Shown here one piece after another: positions 43,893 to 56,011 of a stretch of 64,000 nt of DNA (its first letter is position 1; every line of letters starts with the position of its first letter). The DNA is taken from the NCBI GenBank assembly GCA_021432635.1, contig MU270032.1:930001-994000 (forward strand), read 5' to 3'. Position numbers and translations under genes: made by a program. The notes beneath the pieces were generated by a model. That model was not told the origin of the DNA and made no database searches. It saw only the letters and a program-made list of their open reading frames with translations. The stretch comes from Thozetella sp. PMI_491. Taxonomy: Eukaryota; Ascomycota; Sordariomycetes; Chaetosphaeriales; Chaetosphaeriaceae.

Positions 43893-44867
43893 GTTGCTAT
43901 GCCTATCGCGAAATCTCTTGTGATCTGACTTGAGTTGACCCGCCTTAAAGATGGTACAGGCGATGCCGTTTGCAAAGCGTAGGTAAAGAAGTAACGTGGC
44001 TAAGTAATCCCGCTATGACATGCGGCCTAAACAATAGACCTTTATAAAAATACATTCTCTAATAACTTCCTCAGCGAAAGCGCATTTTCGGCCATGTTAT
44101 TTATCGGATTCTTGCTTAAGACTAGAGAGACGATGAGTTCGGAGCTATAGAGGCTAACCGAGAAGCTCCGAGTAAGGGGGACTTATCCTAGGATTACGGT
44201 GGGGCACCGAGCGGTCCGTCCAAGCCGACCCTATCAAGCCACACGCGACAAAGCTCGGAGCTCCGCGACGCTCGCGCAAAGCAAAAGCCTTCCTGGTTAG
44301 TGGGCCCGACCACGCTCATGGATTGATGCGTAGATCGCCAATGGGAATTAATATGCGTACCGAGGCTACCGGAGTGCGGCCGTCGGCCTAAACGTACTAA
44401 GCCGTATGTCCGGTTCTGCCGAGCTGTGGGTGCGCACCGAATGGTACAGTGTATCGTCCCAAGAACTCGGCCGTTAGAAGCAGGACGGTTGGAGCACGGA
44501 GATAGCGCAGACACGCGGGTGTAACGAACGCCCTTTTGTCAATTCAGTCATATATCGTCTCGGCCGAAAACGGAGAGCAAGGCTGAGATGTTTGCCACGA
44601 GTGCACATCCACCAGCGTAGTGCGTCCTGGGAGTATCTAATTGAAACTCTATCTACCTATCTACCTAGGTAGGCTTCGACTGCTGCAAAATAGATGGTGA
44701 AAGGGTCCCTCCGGGGGGAGAAGCGACATTAAGATCTCCCGGAACAATAACTCAGAAGCAGCTAGAGACGCCCGCAAGGAACCAACTGCAACCAGGGAAC
44801 CCGCGAAGAAACCAGCGAAGACACCAGCGAAGAGCATTATAATCACAGATTTTGGAGAAAGAAACCA
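43893..44867. other. Intergenic region upstream of transporter
   Basis: No gene seen. A short CTAC/CTAT microsatellite with a CTACCTAGGTAG palindrome lies at about 44647-44672, and purine-rich short repeats lie at 44770-44830. Confidence 0.4.
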
Positions 44868-47236
44868 CTAATCCTCATCCTCCGAAACATCCATGGCGTT
44901 GTCGTAGTCTCCATCTTCGTCCTCGGAGGTGTCAGTGTGGCCGTCTTCGGTCATGGATACGTCCTGCACCTTCGTTAGTCTGTCCGCAAGCCCTCTCATA
45001 CAGGAGCATCATTGGCACTCACCAGTCGCTGGCGCTTCGCACGGTGGCCCGGCGGGTTGTTCTGCAGCTCCTCCATGTCGTAGACCGTGTCGGGCAGTTC
45101 CGCGTCGATGGGAGCCGTCACGATGCCAAACTTGCGGCACATTCCGTGAACCGCGCTAGTGCCGAAGAAGCCAACAATCTTTTGGTTCGGGTCCGGTTCT
45201 GCTTGGTGTCAGTCGTGTCCATGGTGCTGTTACCGCCTCGGGAATACTTACTGAGGTATTCCAATTTGGTACCCTCATGCTTATTCAAGGCACCCATAGC
45301 CCTCCCGTCCGAGAACCACATCCTCAAGCCGGCCAAGTAGTAATTATCGGGGTAATAGGTGACCGCAATCTTGGTCACCTCGACGCCCTTCCGCAATGCC
45401 ACCTTCCTTGCCTGATGGCCACCCATGTCCGGATCTTGGCCATGCTTCCCCCGTGGGCCGCAGGGCACCGTCGTCCCATCCTTGTAGTACACCACAGCAC
45501 CATCCAGGGCGCAGCCAACCCTCAGATCGATCTTGGATGCGGGGATCAGCCGTCCATCACGGTCCCTCTTCTTCAACATCACTGTCCAGTGCCAGGCATC
45601 GTCGCTGCTACCATCTTCGCCGATGCTCTTCTTCAGCAAGCGGATGTTAGTTCCCGGCACACGCACCGGTGACTTTTCATCTCTGAAAATGCGCCACGCG
45701 TCCGCAGAGCGCTGTAGGCCGTTCATGGCGATAACCTCGAGTTCCAGCGGCGAGCCTGTGTCGAATCGGGCCTCGAGCTCTGCGAGAGTGTAGCGGATGG
45801 ACTGTGTCGGGTTCGAAACCGATGCTGAAGTGTCTAATTTTCCGTTGAACCGAACCTGGGCAACACCCGCCGAGCATGTGATATTGAGGCGCGGGAAGTC
45901 CTCGTCGTCGTCGTCGTTCAAGGTGATAAGCGGGGCCTCGGTAGTCCGCGGAACGTCTCCGGGGAGTTGGAAGTGGGCAAGATTGCAGAAGCGGAGCATG
46001 TCCCGCACATCCCAGTGGCAGGCGTGCTGCGTATCCTTGGTGACGGGTGCGATGCCTTCGGTTTGGCGCCGTACACAACGGGCTGTTTGCGAGAGGAAGA
46101 ACTGTGGCCAGTCCGGCGAGTAGCCCCGAGCCATGATACCGGTGGTATGCGGGGCTGAAAAGGCGTGGCCCACCTCGTGCAAGAAGGCTCCCTGGCCGAC
46201 GGCGCAGGCCTCCCACATCGAGGCACACTCGCCGTTATCGTTTCCAACACGGTCACCGGGAGGCGCGAGATCAGTGAGACATGCACCCACTTCTTCCATG
46301 AAGCGCGGCCAAGCATAGCTGAGATGGCTTCCGAAAATGCCCAACGAGAGCCCCCTCGGATTGTGCGCGCCAAGGGCGGCATGTGCGAGAATCATGTCGT
46401 TGGACGCGTCGTAGTGCGCGTCCAAGATCAGGCCGGCGACCACGGGCTGTGCCTCGGAGTGGAAAGGAGCGCCGTGGGCCGCCAGTGCCTCGCTGAAGAT
46501 GCGGTGCAGTCCGTCCCTGTCACTTCCATGAGGATTCTGTTGTGCTAAGCTGGCGTCCCGCAGCTCCGCCACCGTCTTGTCGACACGAATGAGGTGGATC
46601 TTTGCTGTAGAGCTCATCTTTTCGCCGCCCGAGCCGCCATAGAGATAACTCTGGCTCAATGTGTCAACAGTCCACTCCTCCTCAAGGCGGAACGAACGGC
46701 GGCCGAGGCCGTGGGCGCGCAAATCTTCGGCTGTCAGGGCTTGCCACATGTATGCCGTCATACGAAACTTGGCGATAGCGGCGTCCAGGCTCGAGTGGGC
46801 CCCGGAGATGGCGCCATGCTTGCGCGGGGGGCAGTCCATGAGCAGGGGAGAATCTTTCGCCACCATGATCGCTAGGTGGAGCGGAGGGGTCTGAAGCAGC
46901 GGGATGTACCGGACGCGTATCTGGGGTTCCGGGTTAGAGAAGCTCCCTGCGACTGGCAGCCATCCGCGAGGGGTGGGCACATACCTCACTAGATGTGGTC
47001 ATATCATCGCCACTTCGGAATACAAGCCTATTAGCGCCCGGGGCGAGCATCACCAAGCCTTTGAACCAGCCTTGACACATGGGCCAGCGCTGTTCAGGAA
47101 AGAGGACCTGGCCGGCATCATCGGTAGTCTCGATCTCCACGAAGCCGTCATTCGCAGCGTTCTGGCGTCTCCCAGAGATGAGAACGCAGCGCTGATGCAC
47201 CTCCTCTCCGTCCTGGATGTTATCGAGCACGAACAT
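44868..47236 (-). CDS. Zinc metallopeptidase with C-terminal jacalin-like domain (YIL108W-like)
   Basis: Exons 46985-47236, 45252-46920, 45023-45198 and 44868-44963 give 730 residues. The zinc site is HEVGHAFSAPH at about 332-342, a metzincin-like HExxHxxxxxH. It is preceded by a long conserved region (LHLAIMVAKDSPLLMDCPP, LILDAHYD) and followed by MLRFCNLAHFQ. The C-terminal third is a jacalin-type beta-prism segment (GLRMWFSDGRAMGALNK, KIVGFFGTSAVHGMCRKFGIVTAP), then an Asp/Glu-rich tail. I start at the ATG at 47236 (MFVLDNIQDGEEVHQRC); the frame is open further upstream but only from TTG. There is no signal peptide, so it is intracellular. Confidence 0.82.
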
Positions 47237-47825
47237 GGCGCTGGGTGGCAGCTTGTGAGGCACGACACGCCGCGATATCAGCAAGGTTTGAACGCTTCTC
47301 AGCCTGGGGTTGCGCAAAGCTGCGTGGTAGGAAATTGATTGCTTGGGCAGAACTAGTCGCTTTTGAGAAATAAATCAGGAAAACGAATGGTGGCGGTGTC
47401 AGTGGTGCAACAGAATAGTCCCAGGAGATGGTTTGAATCGGAGTTTTGTTGCGAGGTGTTGTTTGCTCGAGTTTTATACGAGGACGGGCTTTAATTTCTC
47501 AAGGTGAGGTGGCAGGGGTTAGGCGGCACAGGCTTGCGGTCCCTAGGCAGCGCAGGCAGCTACGGGCCCAACAACAGGCAGGTACGCGGCTGCAGTACCG
47601 CCGATTGTGGGGACAACGCTCTCGAGTCAAACATCCGACCAGGGACTTTGGACATACTAGCCATTTTACCTATCCCTATCACCACATGTGTCAATATTAG
47701 CCAGCGCAATCCGACCTGCCCTCACCTGCGCTTTCGAAAAGGAGTCATGGTCATAGCCAGCGGCCCTGCCTTTTTCTTTTTCTGCTCAGATTTTTATCTG
47801 CGCCAACCATTCCCCGACTTCCCGT
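47237..47825. other. Intergenic
   Basis: Promoter side of the metallopeptidase gene. Nothing else is evident. Confidence 0.4.
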
Positions 47826-48782
47826 TCACATTTGGATCGCTTGATGGGCGAGGACCTCCTGGAACCAAGCAGGCTCAACCTTCCTCCGGAGCGTGAATGG
47901 CCTGTCCTCGTTCGCCGTCTCCACTGCCATGCCTTTATCCTCGTTGCGTCCCAGTGTGTCCAGTATATAGACGTCAATCTCAAAATTACCCAGGTTCTTG
48001 ATCGGCTTTAGGCCATGGATTATTGCCTTGGGGAATGGGCCCATGTTCATGTCAATCCCCATCAGGGCATCATATGCCATCCTACGACCTGGCGAGTGCC
48101 ACAAGTCAAAGGTCAACTTCAGGCTATGTTGCTGGCTCAACTTTCGCAGATTTTTGCATAGGAGCCTCCATTCCTCTCCTTGGCGCTCATTCTTGGGCGG
48201 CGGCACGTAGCCCTCGGCCATATCGTGGAGCGTCCAGACGCACTCTAGCTCGTGCAAACGGTTGATGCTGGCGGGGGGCATCAGATCCAAGATAGTGACC
48301 ATGTCCTCGATTGACTGGAATCGCATGGCACTATACAGATATGGCGTGGCTTCTTCGCAGACCCGCTTGCAGGATCGCAGCAGGGCGGTAGGCGAGCGCA
48401 GCAAATGCCGAGGCCCACGATCTTGACGCATCACGGCCCTAGTTGGAAGGCGAGAGCTGCTCCCGCTGTAAGCGTCCGGGTCCCAGACGCAACATAGATG
48501 TCCGCCACGGCGCCGGCTATGGTAGGATCCAGGCTCGAAACCGAGGGCTTCCGGGCCCTCGTGCCGCTCCGGATCGACCACGCCGGCGAGAAAGGAGGCG
48601 TCGTCGACGGGGCCTAGGCAGGGAAAGCGGTGCGCTATCACGCGACGGACGCCCCCGCCCCATTCCCTGGACCCTGTGATGTGTTGGGATGTGCTGCCCA
48701 AGAGGATGAAGTTGCTGTACACGGCATTCCTAAGCTCTGGTGGCAGGCGAAAGAAGTAGGATTGAAATTGCTGGTCAATCAT
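47826..48782 (-). CDS. LPPELR-motif protein (DUF7730/F-box-like)
   Basis: Single-exon 318-residue protein. Near the N-terminus, FFRLPPELRNAVYSNFIL is the motif that opens a large family of fungal proteins related to F-box or DUF7730 sequences. LLRSCKRVCEEATPYLYS follows, where family members have their second conserved block, and RKLSQQHSLKLTFDL comes later. The upstream open frame begins at GTG, so I take the ATG at 48782. Function is unknown; a protein-interaction or substrate-adaptor role is only a guess. Confidence 0.65.
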   Translation of the reverse strand: MIDQQFQSYFFRLPPELRNAVYSNFILLGSTSQHITGSREWGGGVRRVIAHRFPCLGPVDDASFLAGVVDPERHEGPEALGFEPGSYHSRRRGGHLCCVWDPDAYSGSSSRLPTRAVMRQDRGPRHLLRSPTALLRSCKRVCEEATPYLYSAMRFQSIEDMVTILDLMPPASINRLHELECVWTLHDMAEGYVPPPKNERQGEEWRLLCKNLRKLSQQHSLKLTFDLWHSPGRRMAYDALMGIDMNMGPFPKAIIHGLKPIKNLGNFEIDVYILDTLGRNEDKGMAVETANEDRPFTLRRKVEPAWFQEVLAHQAIQM

Positions 48783-49517
48783 GACGGGTACTGATCGCGT
48801 TGTCGTATTGCAAGTGGTAGATTTGGGCGATACGATGGAAGATCTCCTCTTTGGCACAGCCTAGCTGACTTTGCCCCACTTTTGGAATCGCCGCAGCCTC
48901 CTTCAACATCTTGCATGAACTTTAGCCATGACGAGCAGCCGAGGACAATGCCACCTGGTATTAGAGAAAATTCAATGATCAATTCTATTCTGGATGACCA
49001 AGTCGGGCCATCACCGTCGGATCCGTAGTCATTAAGCGGTCGTGTACATTCTAGCATGAATCCCAAGTGGCCTCGCTGACTGATGCAGCCGGGCCACCCT
49101 AGATAGGGGTCTTGGAGGAACTCTTTCCTCACTTGGTGGTGAGTAAAATATGAGATCTAAGGACTGTGGGAGCAAACCCAGGTGACTTGCTCACTTCCTG
49201 TCGGCAATTCGAAATCTCTACCTACGTCACCCATCTTAAGCAACCTGACCCTGGTATCTACTAGATACTTTCCTACCATACCGCTGCAGTCGATTTTCCC
49301 GCAACGGCACCTTCTAGAGCCTTCAGGTTTTCGGGCTTCAGGTTGGTCTGCTTCCACGAACCGGTCAACCGAGGCAACGAACCTCTCACTCTCTCTCGAC
49401 CCCATCTCTCGCGTTTCTCAGCCTGCGCTCGTCACTATCTTCCGTTGTCCTCCACTTCACTTCCATTCCAACCTTTTTTTCATCTCTACCCTTCCGCCTA
49501 CAACGCATAACCTAGCC
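48783..49517. promoter_or_regulatory. Divergent upstream region, LPPELR protein / BTB protein
   Basis: 735 bp between divergent starts. The right part (49440-49510) is CT-rich, a typical fungal leader. I see no definite sites. Confidence 0.35.
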
Positions 49518-50743
49518 ATGGCTAGCCCAATGATCGCGTCCCACGAGAGTAACTCATCTGAGCCCGCTCCTCTCGGCCTAGCCTCATCACAAGACGGGTC
49601 TCAAGGCGCGGATCAGGGCAATGAGGTCAAACATAGCCGGTTTGGCGAAATTACCAAGACTTTCGACAAGAGAGGGGATTTACTTCTCGTTGTTGGCCAG
49701 TCGGATAGTAAGGAGCAGAAATCGAGTCAATATTTGGTGTGCTCAAAGTCTTTCTCAAGAACCTGTCACGCATGGGAAACCCTGCTCTACGGCCCGTTCT
49801 CGGAGAGAAAGCCAGAAGATGAGAGTATCGACTGGGTTGTTGAGCTCCCGGAAGACAGCCCAGAGTCTCTCTCGATCATACTAAGTATCATTCATAGCAC
49901 GTTCGACATCCCTCCAGTCCTGGACCTCAAAAATCTCTATCGTCTCGCCATCCTCGTCGACAAGTATGATTTGGCACACCTCCTCCGCCCATGGGTGAAG
50001 TCGTGGCTAGAGGGATTGAAGCCATGGGAGGGAAAACCTGGAGCTGAGTTACTTTCATGGGTGGCGTGGGTTCTTGGTGACGAGGAGCTGTTCACTAAGT
50101 CCACAAGCTATATCCTCCTCAACGCCCGGATCAATGCTCAAAGGGAGCTAATAACCTCCAACTACACGAGCCTTGCGTCAATTCTTCTCTCTATACCTGA
50201 TATTCCGGGTAAGCAGGCCCTGCCCTCTGCTTATTCTTTCTAGGATTGAGCATTAATTTCCACTCAGCCCATGTTTCGGAGAGAAGAGCCTGTGCATTAT
50301 GGCAACTAAGCAAACCTTTCAAGTTCGCACTTAAAAAGCTTGTCAGTCCAGAAATGAGACGACAACTTTGCCACCTTCCCGGAGATAGCATCAAAGCCGA
50401 TTGCAACGATCGTTCTCTAGGACGTTTGATGTATCTGCTCTCTCAGAATGCGCTTTACCCTCCAGCGCCCCACAAGTGGCGTGGTAGCATCTTAGATCTT
50501 AGGGATCCTCTTACGCGTATTGCCCAAGGACTCAAGTCCCCTTCACAGCGGAGTGCTGCAGCACACCATTTTTGCAATACTGAGTTGTCTCTTTTATCCA
50601 GCATCGAGGAAACGATCCACAACATCCCCATCATCGTCACGGAGACACACCGTGCGCACCTCGCGGCCCAAGCTAGAAAGACAGGATTGCGTGAAGACGC
50701 GACTGAGGAGCCTCCGAGGACGACTGCCAATGAGTCACAGTAG
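49518..50743 (+). CDS. BTB/POZ-domain protein
   Basis: Exons 49518-50208 and 50268-50743 (59-bp intron) give 388 residues. A disordered N-terminus (about 45 residues) is followed by a BTB fold: RGDLLLVVG, YLVCSKSFSRTCHAWETLLYG, VELPEDSPESLSIILSIIHSTF, LYRLAILVDKYDLAHLLRPWV. Fungal proteins of this type recruit partners and are often uncharacterised. The frame is open upstream to 49182, but only this ATG gives a sensible start. No other domain is recognised in the C-terminal half. Confidence 0.75.
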
Positions 50744-50792
50744 GAAGTTCGGTTAGGACGTTGCATGGCGTGGACAGTCAATCGACCATAGG

Positions 50793-51035
50793 ATGGGCCA
50801 ATCTTCATTTTCGCAGGTACCGGATCCGTCTCGCTCTTCAATAACGCTTGCTCACTCTCCTCCCGTAAGGTACTCAGCGTACGTAGGATTGAGGGGGCTG
50901 GTCGAGGCAGTTGGGAATAGCGTAAAGGGGCTTGCAATGGAAGGCGAGACATTTGGCCTCGTTAAATTCATTTTCTTGGCATTTCTCTTGCAATTCGGGG
51001 TATCATGGAGTGCACAGTGGCAAGACTGGCACTAA
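50793..51035 (+). CDS. Possible small protein with C-terminal hydrophobic segment
   Basis: An ATG-started 80-codon frame just after the BTB gene, with a hydrophobic stretch FGLVKFIFLAFLLQFGVSW near its end, like a tail anchor. No family is recognised and there is no strong evidence of expression, so it may be chance. Confidence 0.2.
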   Translation: MGQSSFSQVPDPSRSSITLAHSPPVRYSAYVGLRGLVEAVGNSVKGLAMEGETFGLVKFIFLAFLLQFGVSWSAQWQDWH

Positions 51036-51112
51036 AAGGCTAATAATACATGACTCTTCGCCAGCGGCGGGAAATGCACGTGGCGGCAGCGGCTCTCAAT
51101 ACCTCCATGAGA

Positions 51113-51750
51113 TCACCGCGTCCGTCTGCTGCGGCGGTGGGTCCAAAAATCGTCATCGTCGTCCCAGAACGAGCCGACGCGAGTGAAGAGCTGGGCGCGC
51201 ACGTTGTCGAAGAGGCGCGCGCCCCGGTCGCTGGTGGCAACGCCGTGGCGCGACCAAAACGCGTCAAACGCGGGGTCCCGGTCGTGGCCCCTCCGGCCGC
51301 CAAACTCAAACGACCAGCTCGCCTGGAAGCGGAACCCCGCATTCGACGTCGTCGTCTGGGGACGCTGAAAGCCATCTTGGCCGTCGTCGGATTCCGAGGT
51401 GCGCACATCCTCGCTTTGCGCGTGCGTCGTGTGGTAGCTGTGCGACGGGCGGAGCGCGGCCTCCAGGCCCATGCTGTCATAGATGACGCGCTTCTCGGGG
51501 TTCGAAAGGATCTCGTACGACTGCAGGCACTCCTTGAACCTCTCGGCCGCGACAGGGTCGTCCGGGTTCCTGTCCGGATGCCATCTCAGAGCAGCCTTCC
51601 TATGTCGCGGGGCTAGACGTTAGCCATCTCGGGTCAGGGTACGCGTGCTTCGCTGTAGCGGGTCGCATACCGATAGGAGGACTTGATGTCAGCCGGGCTG
51701 GCATCGTAGGCGAGGCCCAGACGGTCGTACAGGATAGCTTCGGCGACCAT
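51113..51750 (-). CDS. J-domain (DnaJ-like) co-chaperone
   Basis: Exons 51671-51750 and 51113-51599 (71-bp intron) give 188 residues. The J-domain fills residues 5-65: [37 protein letters not shown], with the essential HPD at about 34-36, then FKECLQAYEILSNPEKRVIYDSMG. The rest is Arg/Asp-rich with FEFGG and FDAFW segments and no zinc-finger or CTDI/II domains, so it is a type III J-protein that would stimulate an Hsp70. The intron splits the Arg codon before KAALRWHPD, which supports it strongly. Confidence 0.82.
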
Positions 51751-53653
51751 GATGAAGATGAGAGCGGTAGGGAGCTGTAGGGCTGTAGGGAGCGGGTTGG
51801 CCGAGTGCCTCTGCAGCAATGACGAGGGCGAACAGCCCAGGACTTAAGTGTGATTTCGACGTCGTCATAGCCATCCAGCTTGCCTTGGTTGGCCCCCCTC
51901 CCCGACCCCCCATTTCCCCTTTTCCCAATCTGAGAGGGAGCCGGAGATGGTTGGCAAGGATGCGGCGCAGTGATGTCATCCACAGCCCCAAAAAGTGGCA
52001 AAATGCGGGTTGACAGCCGCACTGCGGGCAACCCCTGTCGCGGCTGCAGAGTGCCCCGCGGTGCATAGACAATGTCATTTGCACGCCAGAATTGGGGAGT
52101 GGGCTCTTGGTGCGCGTTCCCTGGTATACCCCCACACTGCTCTCTGCCAGTTACCTGGTGTCTATCCCAGCTTGCCCCAGTTCGCCCAGCTCCAATTAGA
52201 CATGCTTGGTACACCTCTCCCGTAGCTTTTATTCAGTGTTTATGCAGACAAGGGTGGTTAGTGATTGGTGCGGCTTTCGAACGGGCACGTCTTTCGAACA
52301 GGCACGTCTCCTTCTTTCCCCCTCGATCGCCCGCCATGAGCCGAGTCGATGCCTCCGTGTGCGGCCTCAGAGGGAGGAAAGCCTCGGCGCCGATGTCTGC
52401 TGCGTCGCGTGGGCTGTTCCTGCGCAAGAATGCGCTACGTGACAGCGCCGCGCTTAGTGTGGGCCAGCATTGGCTCGCTGGATGGAGACTGTGGCTGTAT
52501 GGAAGGTTTACTATGAGCGACGTCCCCCGCTGTGGCTCCTAGGGGATCTGAGTTCGGACGACTAAGCAACAAGCAAAGTACAGATAAGATGTTCAGGGGG
52601 GATGCCCAAAATTAGCCTGAGCAGGTCTATGCACTCCATGAGCCTCCCAGCAGCATGGATGCCCCTCGCAGCCCCTGGCAACCCGCGCCGAAATGCTGCC
52701 GGCGGCCTGCGCTACGTAAACAACCTTTCTAGCTGCTTGGACGGCCCAACCGGGTTGCGCCTGCACCATCGTGCAGATCGGAAAATCGGAAAACCGCATA
52801 TGATGTGCTATATGCATGTGGCCTTTGGAGCATGCCAGCCTTTTTAACTGAGAGCCGAGACCGAGGCATCGGAGCCCACACGGCATTCAGCGGCTCGCAT
52901 GAAAGGTCTCGCCATGGATCTCGCCGACTGAGCTCTCGTGAATTGACACAAATAGGGATGCGTACGTGGCCAGCCTGGGGCGCTATGGCCATCTTGCGCT
53001 TTAGTTACATGAAGTACTCTAGGTAGCAATGCTAAATATCGGACTGCACTTGCTCGACACCAGGTTGTCCTAGCAAAAGACTGCGCCGAAATCATCACAA
53101 CTTTCCAACGTCGCTGAGGAGATTTTGCTCATCTGAACATGCTAAGCGACATCCCTTCTAAACCAAGGATTGAGACAATCTTTCGGTGTCTTTCGCCTGC
53201 ACAATGAGCGTCGGATGTTTGTCTGTGCGTGGGGCCTAGCCGCAAAAGGGCCGTGAAACTCGGCCGACGGTCGCATTTTGATGTCGTACCTGTAACTTTC
53301 GATACGAGAAATATCACTCACCAGAGAAGGGACTATAGGTACGCTCACGCGCGCGCTGGGATTGTATATAGTCCGTATTCTTCGCAAGCTAATCGACGAC
53401 GATCGGTCCCGAACCAACGGGTGGCACGACGTTGCATTATTGACGATTCCGGATCTGGGTTATGTAATCCGATCACCGACCCCTGAGATCTCGGCGCGAC
53501 CCGTGAGAGAAGTCAGAACCGACTCGCAGTCACCGCCCGGCCGACTCGCGCGTGCTCCGGACGCTGCACCGAGCATTAAGGGGCAAATCACGCGCGGCCG
53601 GTCTCGCGATTGCATTACCGCGCGTCGTCCGCCGCCCTCAATTCGCGTCGGCC
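51751..53653. other. Gene-poor stretch with a 17-bp tandem duplication
   Basis: Several open frames but none with family resemblance. A 17-bp unit (CTTTCGAACGGGCACGT) is repeated with one mismatch at 52274-52290 and 52291-52307. Confidence 0.45.
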
Positions 53654-54610
53654 ATGGACATTCTCCGCATGGTCTTCACGCCGACCCGCGGCTTCGACTT
53701 CGACGCCACCCGGGACATTCCTTCGCTCGAGGGCCGAGTCATCCTCGTCACCGGCGCCACCAGCGGCCTCGGGCGCCAGTCTGTCCTCGAATTAGCTCGC
53801 CATAGCCCCGCTCGCATCTTCCTCGGCGCGCGGGATCCCGCCAAGGCCGCCGCCACCATCCAGGAGATCCAGAAGCTGGTTACCAACGCGCCGCCAATGC
53901 ACTCGCTGACGCTTGACCTGACCTCACTCGCTTCCGTCAGAGCCGCTGCTGAAGCTTTCATCGCGCAGGCTGAGCGGTTGGACATCCTCATGCTCAATGC
54001 CGGTATTGTATTCTCGCCACCTACCCTGACCCAGGACGGGTACGAGCTGCGGTTCGGGACCAATTACATGGGCCACGCGCTCCTCACGAGACTGCTGCTC
54101 CCTACCCTGCTACAAACCGCTGCCCAGCCCCGGGCCGACGTTCGCGTCGTGGTGGTGTCTTCGTCCGGCATTACCTGGACGCCGCCGGGGGGCATCGACT
54201 TCGCGTGCGTCAAGACGTCCGGAGAAGGCGTCGGGGTGTGGCGGCTGTACGGACAGAGCAAGCTTGCGAGCGGGCTGCTTGCGCAGGAGCTGGCAAGGCG
54301 ATACCCCCAGCTCAAGATTGCCTGCGTGCACCCTGGCACCGTCGCGACGGACCTCCCCGGCCCGGTGGTGCAGAATAACATCATCTTGAGGACCCTCTGG
54401 CCCATTGTCCCTCCATTCTTGGCCACGGTCGAGCAAGGCGCGCGGAATCAGCTCTGGGCCGCAACAGCAGACGAGGTCGTGAGCGGTGAGTTTTACGTGC
54501 CTGTCGGAGTCGTTGGGACGCTAAAGGGGGTTGACAAGGTGAAAGACAAGGAGCTCGCAAACCGGCTGTGGGAATGGACCGAGGAGGAGTTTAAGCGTCA
54601 CCTTGAATGA
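53654..54610 (+). CDS. Short-chain dehydrogenase/reductase
   Basis: Intron-free, 318 residues. Classical SDR features are the cofactor loop TGATSGLG (33-40), the LNAG stretch (about 114-117), Ser at about 170 in VVSSSG, and the YxxxK pair Tyr199/Lys203 in YGQSK. HPGTVATDLPGPV follows. These match the retinol-dehydrogenase/WW-domain-oxidoreductase-like group, which uses NADP(H) on ketones and alcohols. The frame extends upstream to 53552, but that start is GTG; the ATG at 53654 precedes a typical N-terminus. The substrate is unknown. It has a much higher GC content than the DNA around it. Confidence 0.88.
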   Translation: MDILRMVFTPTRGFDFDATRDIPSLEGRVILVTGATSGLGRQSVLELARHSPARIFLGARDPAKAAATIQEIQKLVTNAPPMHSLTLDLTSLASVRAAAEAFIAQAERLDILMLNAGIVFSPPTLTQDGYELRFGTNYMGHALLTRLLLPTLLQTAAQPRADVRVVVVSSSGITWTPPGGIDFACVKTSGEGVGVWRLYGQSKLASGLLAQELARRYPQLKIACVHPGTVATDLPGPVVQNNIILRTLWPIVPPFLATVEQGARNQLWAATADEVVSGEFYVPVGVVGTLKGVDKVKDKELANRLWEWTEEEFKRHLE

Positions 54611-56011
54611 GCCACGAAAATTCCGACTCACAAATGTGCTCCTTGCCAGCGTTGGTGAGAGAGAAGAAATATCTCGATCGACCTTGTAGCTCCAAGAAGA
54701 GGGGAGGGAGGATAAAGCCATCCGCAGTCGTTTCGGTGGCGATAGAGATGAAGCCAATAGTGAAAGCTCCATGAGCTAGAAGACAATCTTCCGTCGATTA
54801 TCTACTCTAGAACAGGAGGAGTCTTATTAATATGGATCTCCATGAAGTCCTCCGAGACTTCCGCAGGACCTAGCATTTTATCCCAGTTTCTCTGCGCATT
54901 CTAGGCAGGCTAATCTCACTTGCAAGCCCGTCCCTAGCTCATTTGAAATTCACCTGCTCTCCGAAGCGCCAGCTCCCGGCTCATGCTCTCCGGTGTCTAG
55001 TAGATGGTGGCTCTTCAAGGCAGAATGCTGCTTCCCAGTCACTTGAACAGGCCCCCCTCCATATCGACTTAATGTAACAGGAGCCCATCGATTTCTGCTA
55101 GCTGCGTCTGGATTGAACGCCAGTGGTCGTCAAGAGTCTGCTGGTCTCGAGGAATAAGCTCCCCCGACGCGATAGGGCCTTCCGCAATATAGCGGTCGAG
55201 CATGTGAGGGGCCATCGGCGGTGAGTTTCTATCCAAAGCTCGTCAATCGGTATTCTTGCCCAATAGCATGACATTCCAAAAGGGAAGCCTTCTTCATACA
55301 TTCCGTCCATAGAAATCGTAGGCGACGGTGGGGGTGATGGCGGCCCAGATACGCAATCCATCCCGGGTGCATTGGCTGCATACGACTAAATAGCGGCGAC
55401 GGTGACCTAGAAACGCGCGGGTAGGCTCGAACGTTTCAACAGCTTCTCAGCTCGACATGCTGGACCAAAACGATGCCCTCGCCAAATCTCATGAGCGCTC
55501 GCTCCTTATTATAGTGGCATATTTCCATCCCCCCCATCATCCAAAATACTCGTTGCTCGCAACAGTGCAGTGGATCGCCAGTTTTGCGCAGCAGAAGGAA
55601 CTGCACCTAACATCCGTCTAAATACGGCACCACCGTTCCGCCGACAATCCGTGGTCCGTTTCTTGGGTTTTGCGCGGTTTGCGCAAAACGAAGCGCGGCA
55701 ACCATTGGCGATTGGCTGCCAACCACCCAATCATGTCTACCTAGGGCAGCCATGGGCCCATGAGAGAGGGGGGATGAATGATGTTGACCGCTTTTCTGTC
55801 CTCCGTCTTGGAGACTTCGATGCCGCGTTCAGGGGCATAGAGGGACACATTGTCGGCCATTGATGCCAGCTTGGTGGCATTGAGGCAAGACAACAATCTT
55901 CCAGATACCGCGATCTCCTGGGGCTTTTACCCACTGAATGCGGTGCTGCATGAGCCCCATTCCCCAGCAAACCCAAGTCATGGATGACCCTGGCAAAATC
56001 CCAGCCCAAAG
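54611..56011. other. Gene-poor stretch
   Basis: On the minus strand near 55070-55330 there is coding-like text in two frames (GMYEEGFPFGMSCYWARIPIDELW and YIAEGPIASGELIPRDQQTLDDHW), perhaps a damaged or spliced small gene. It matches no family I know, and nothing else is seen. Confidence 0.3.

Noticed and set aside
45677-46382. Minus-strand open frames over 150 codons
   Set aside because: Alternate-frame shadows of the metallopeptidase exon.
51050-51616. 188-codon Arg/Val/Ala-rich plus-strand frame
   Set aside because: Antisense shadow of the J-domain gene, whose HPD motif and intron are clear.
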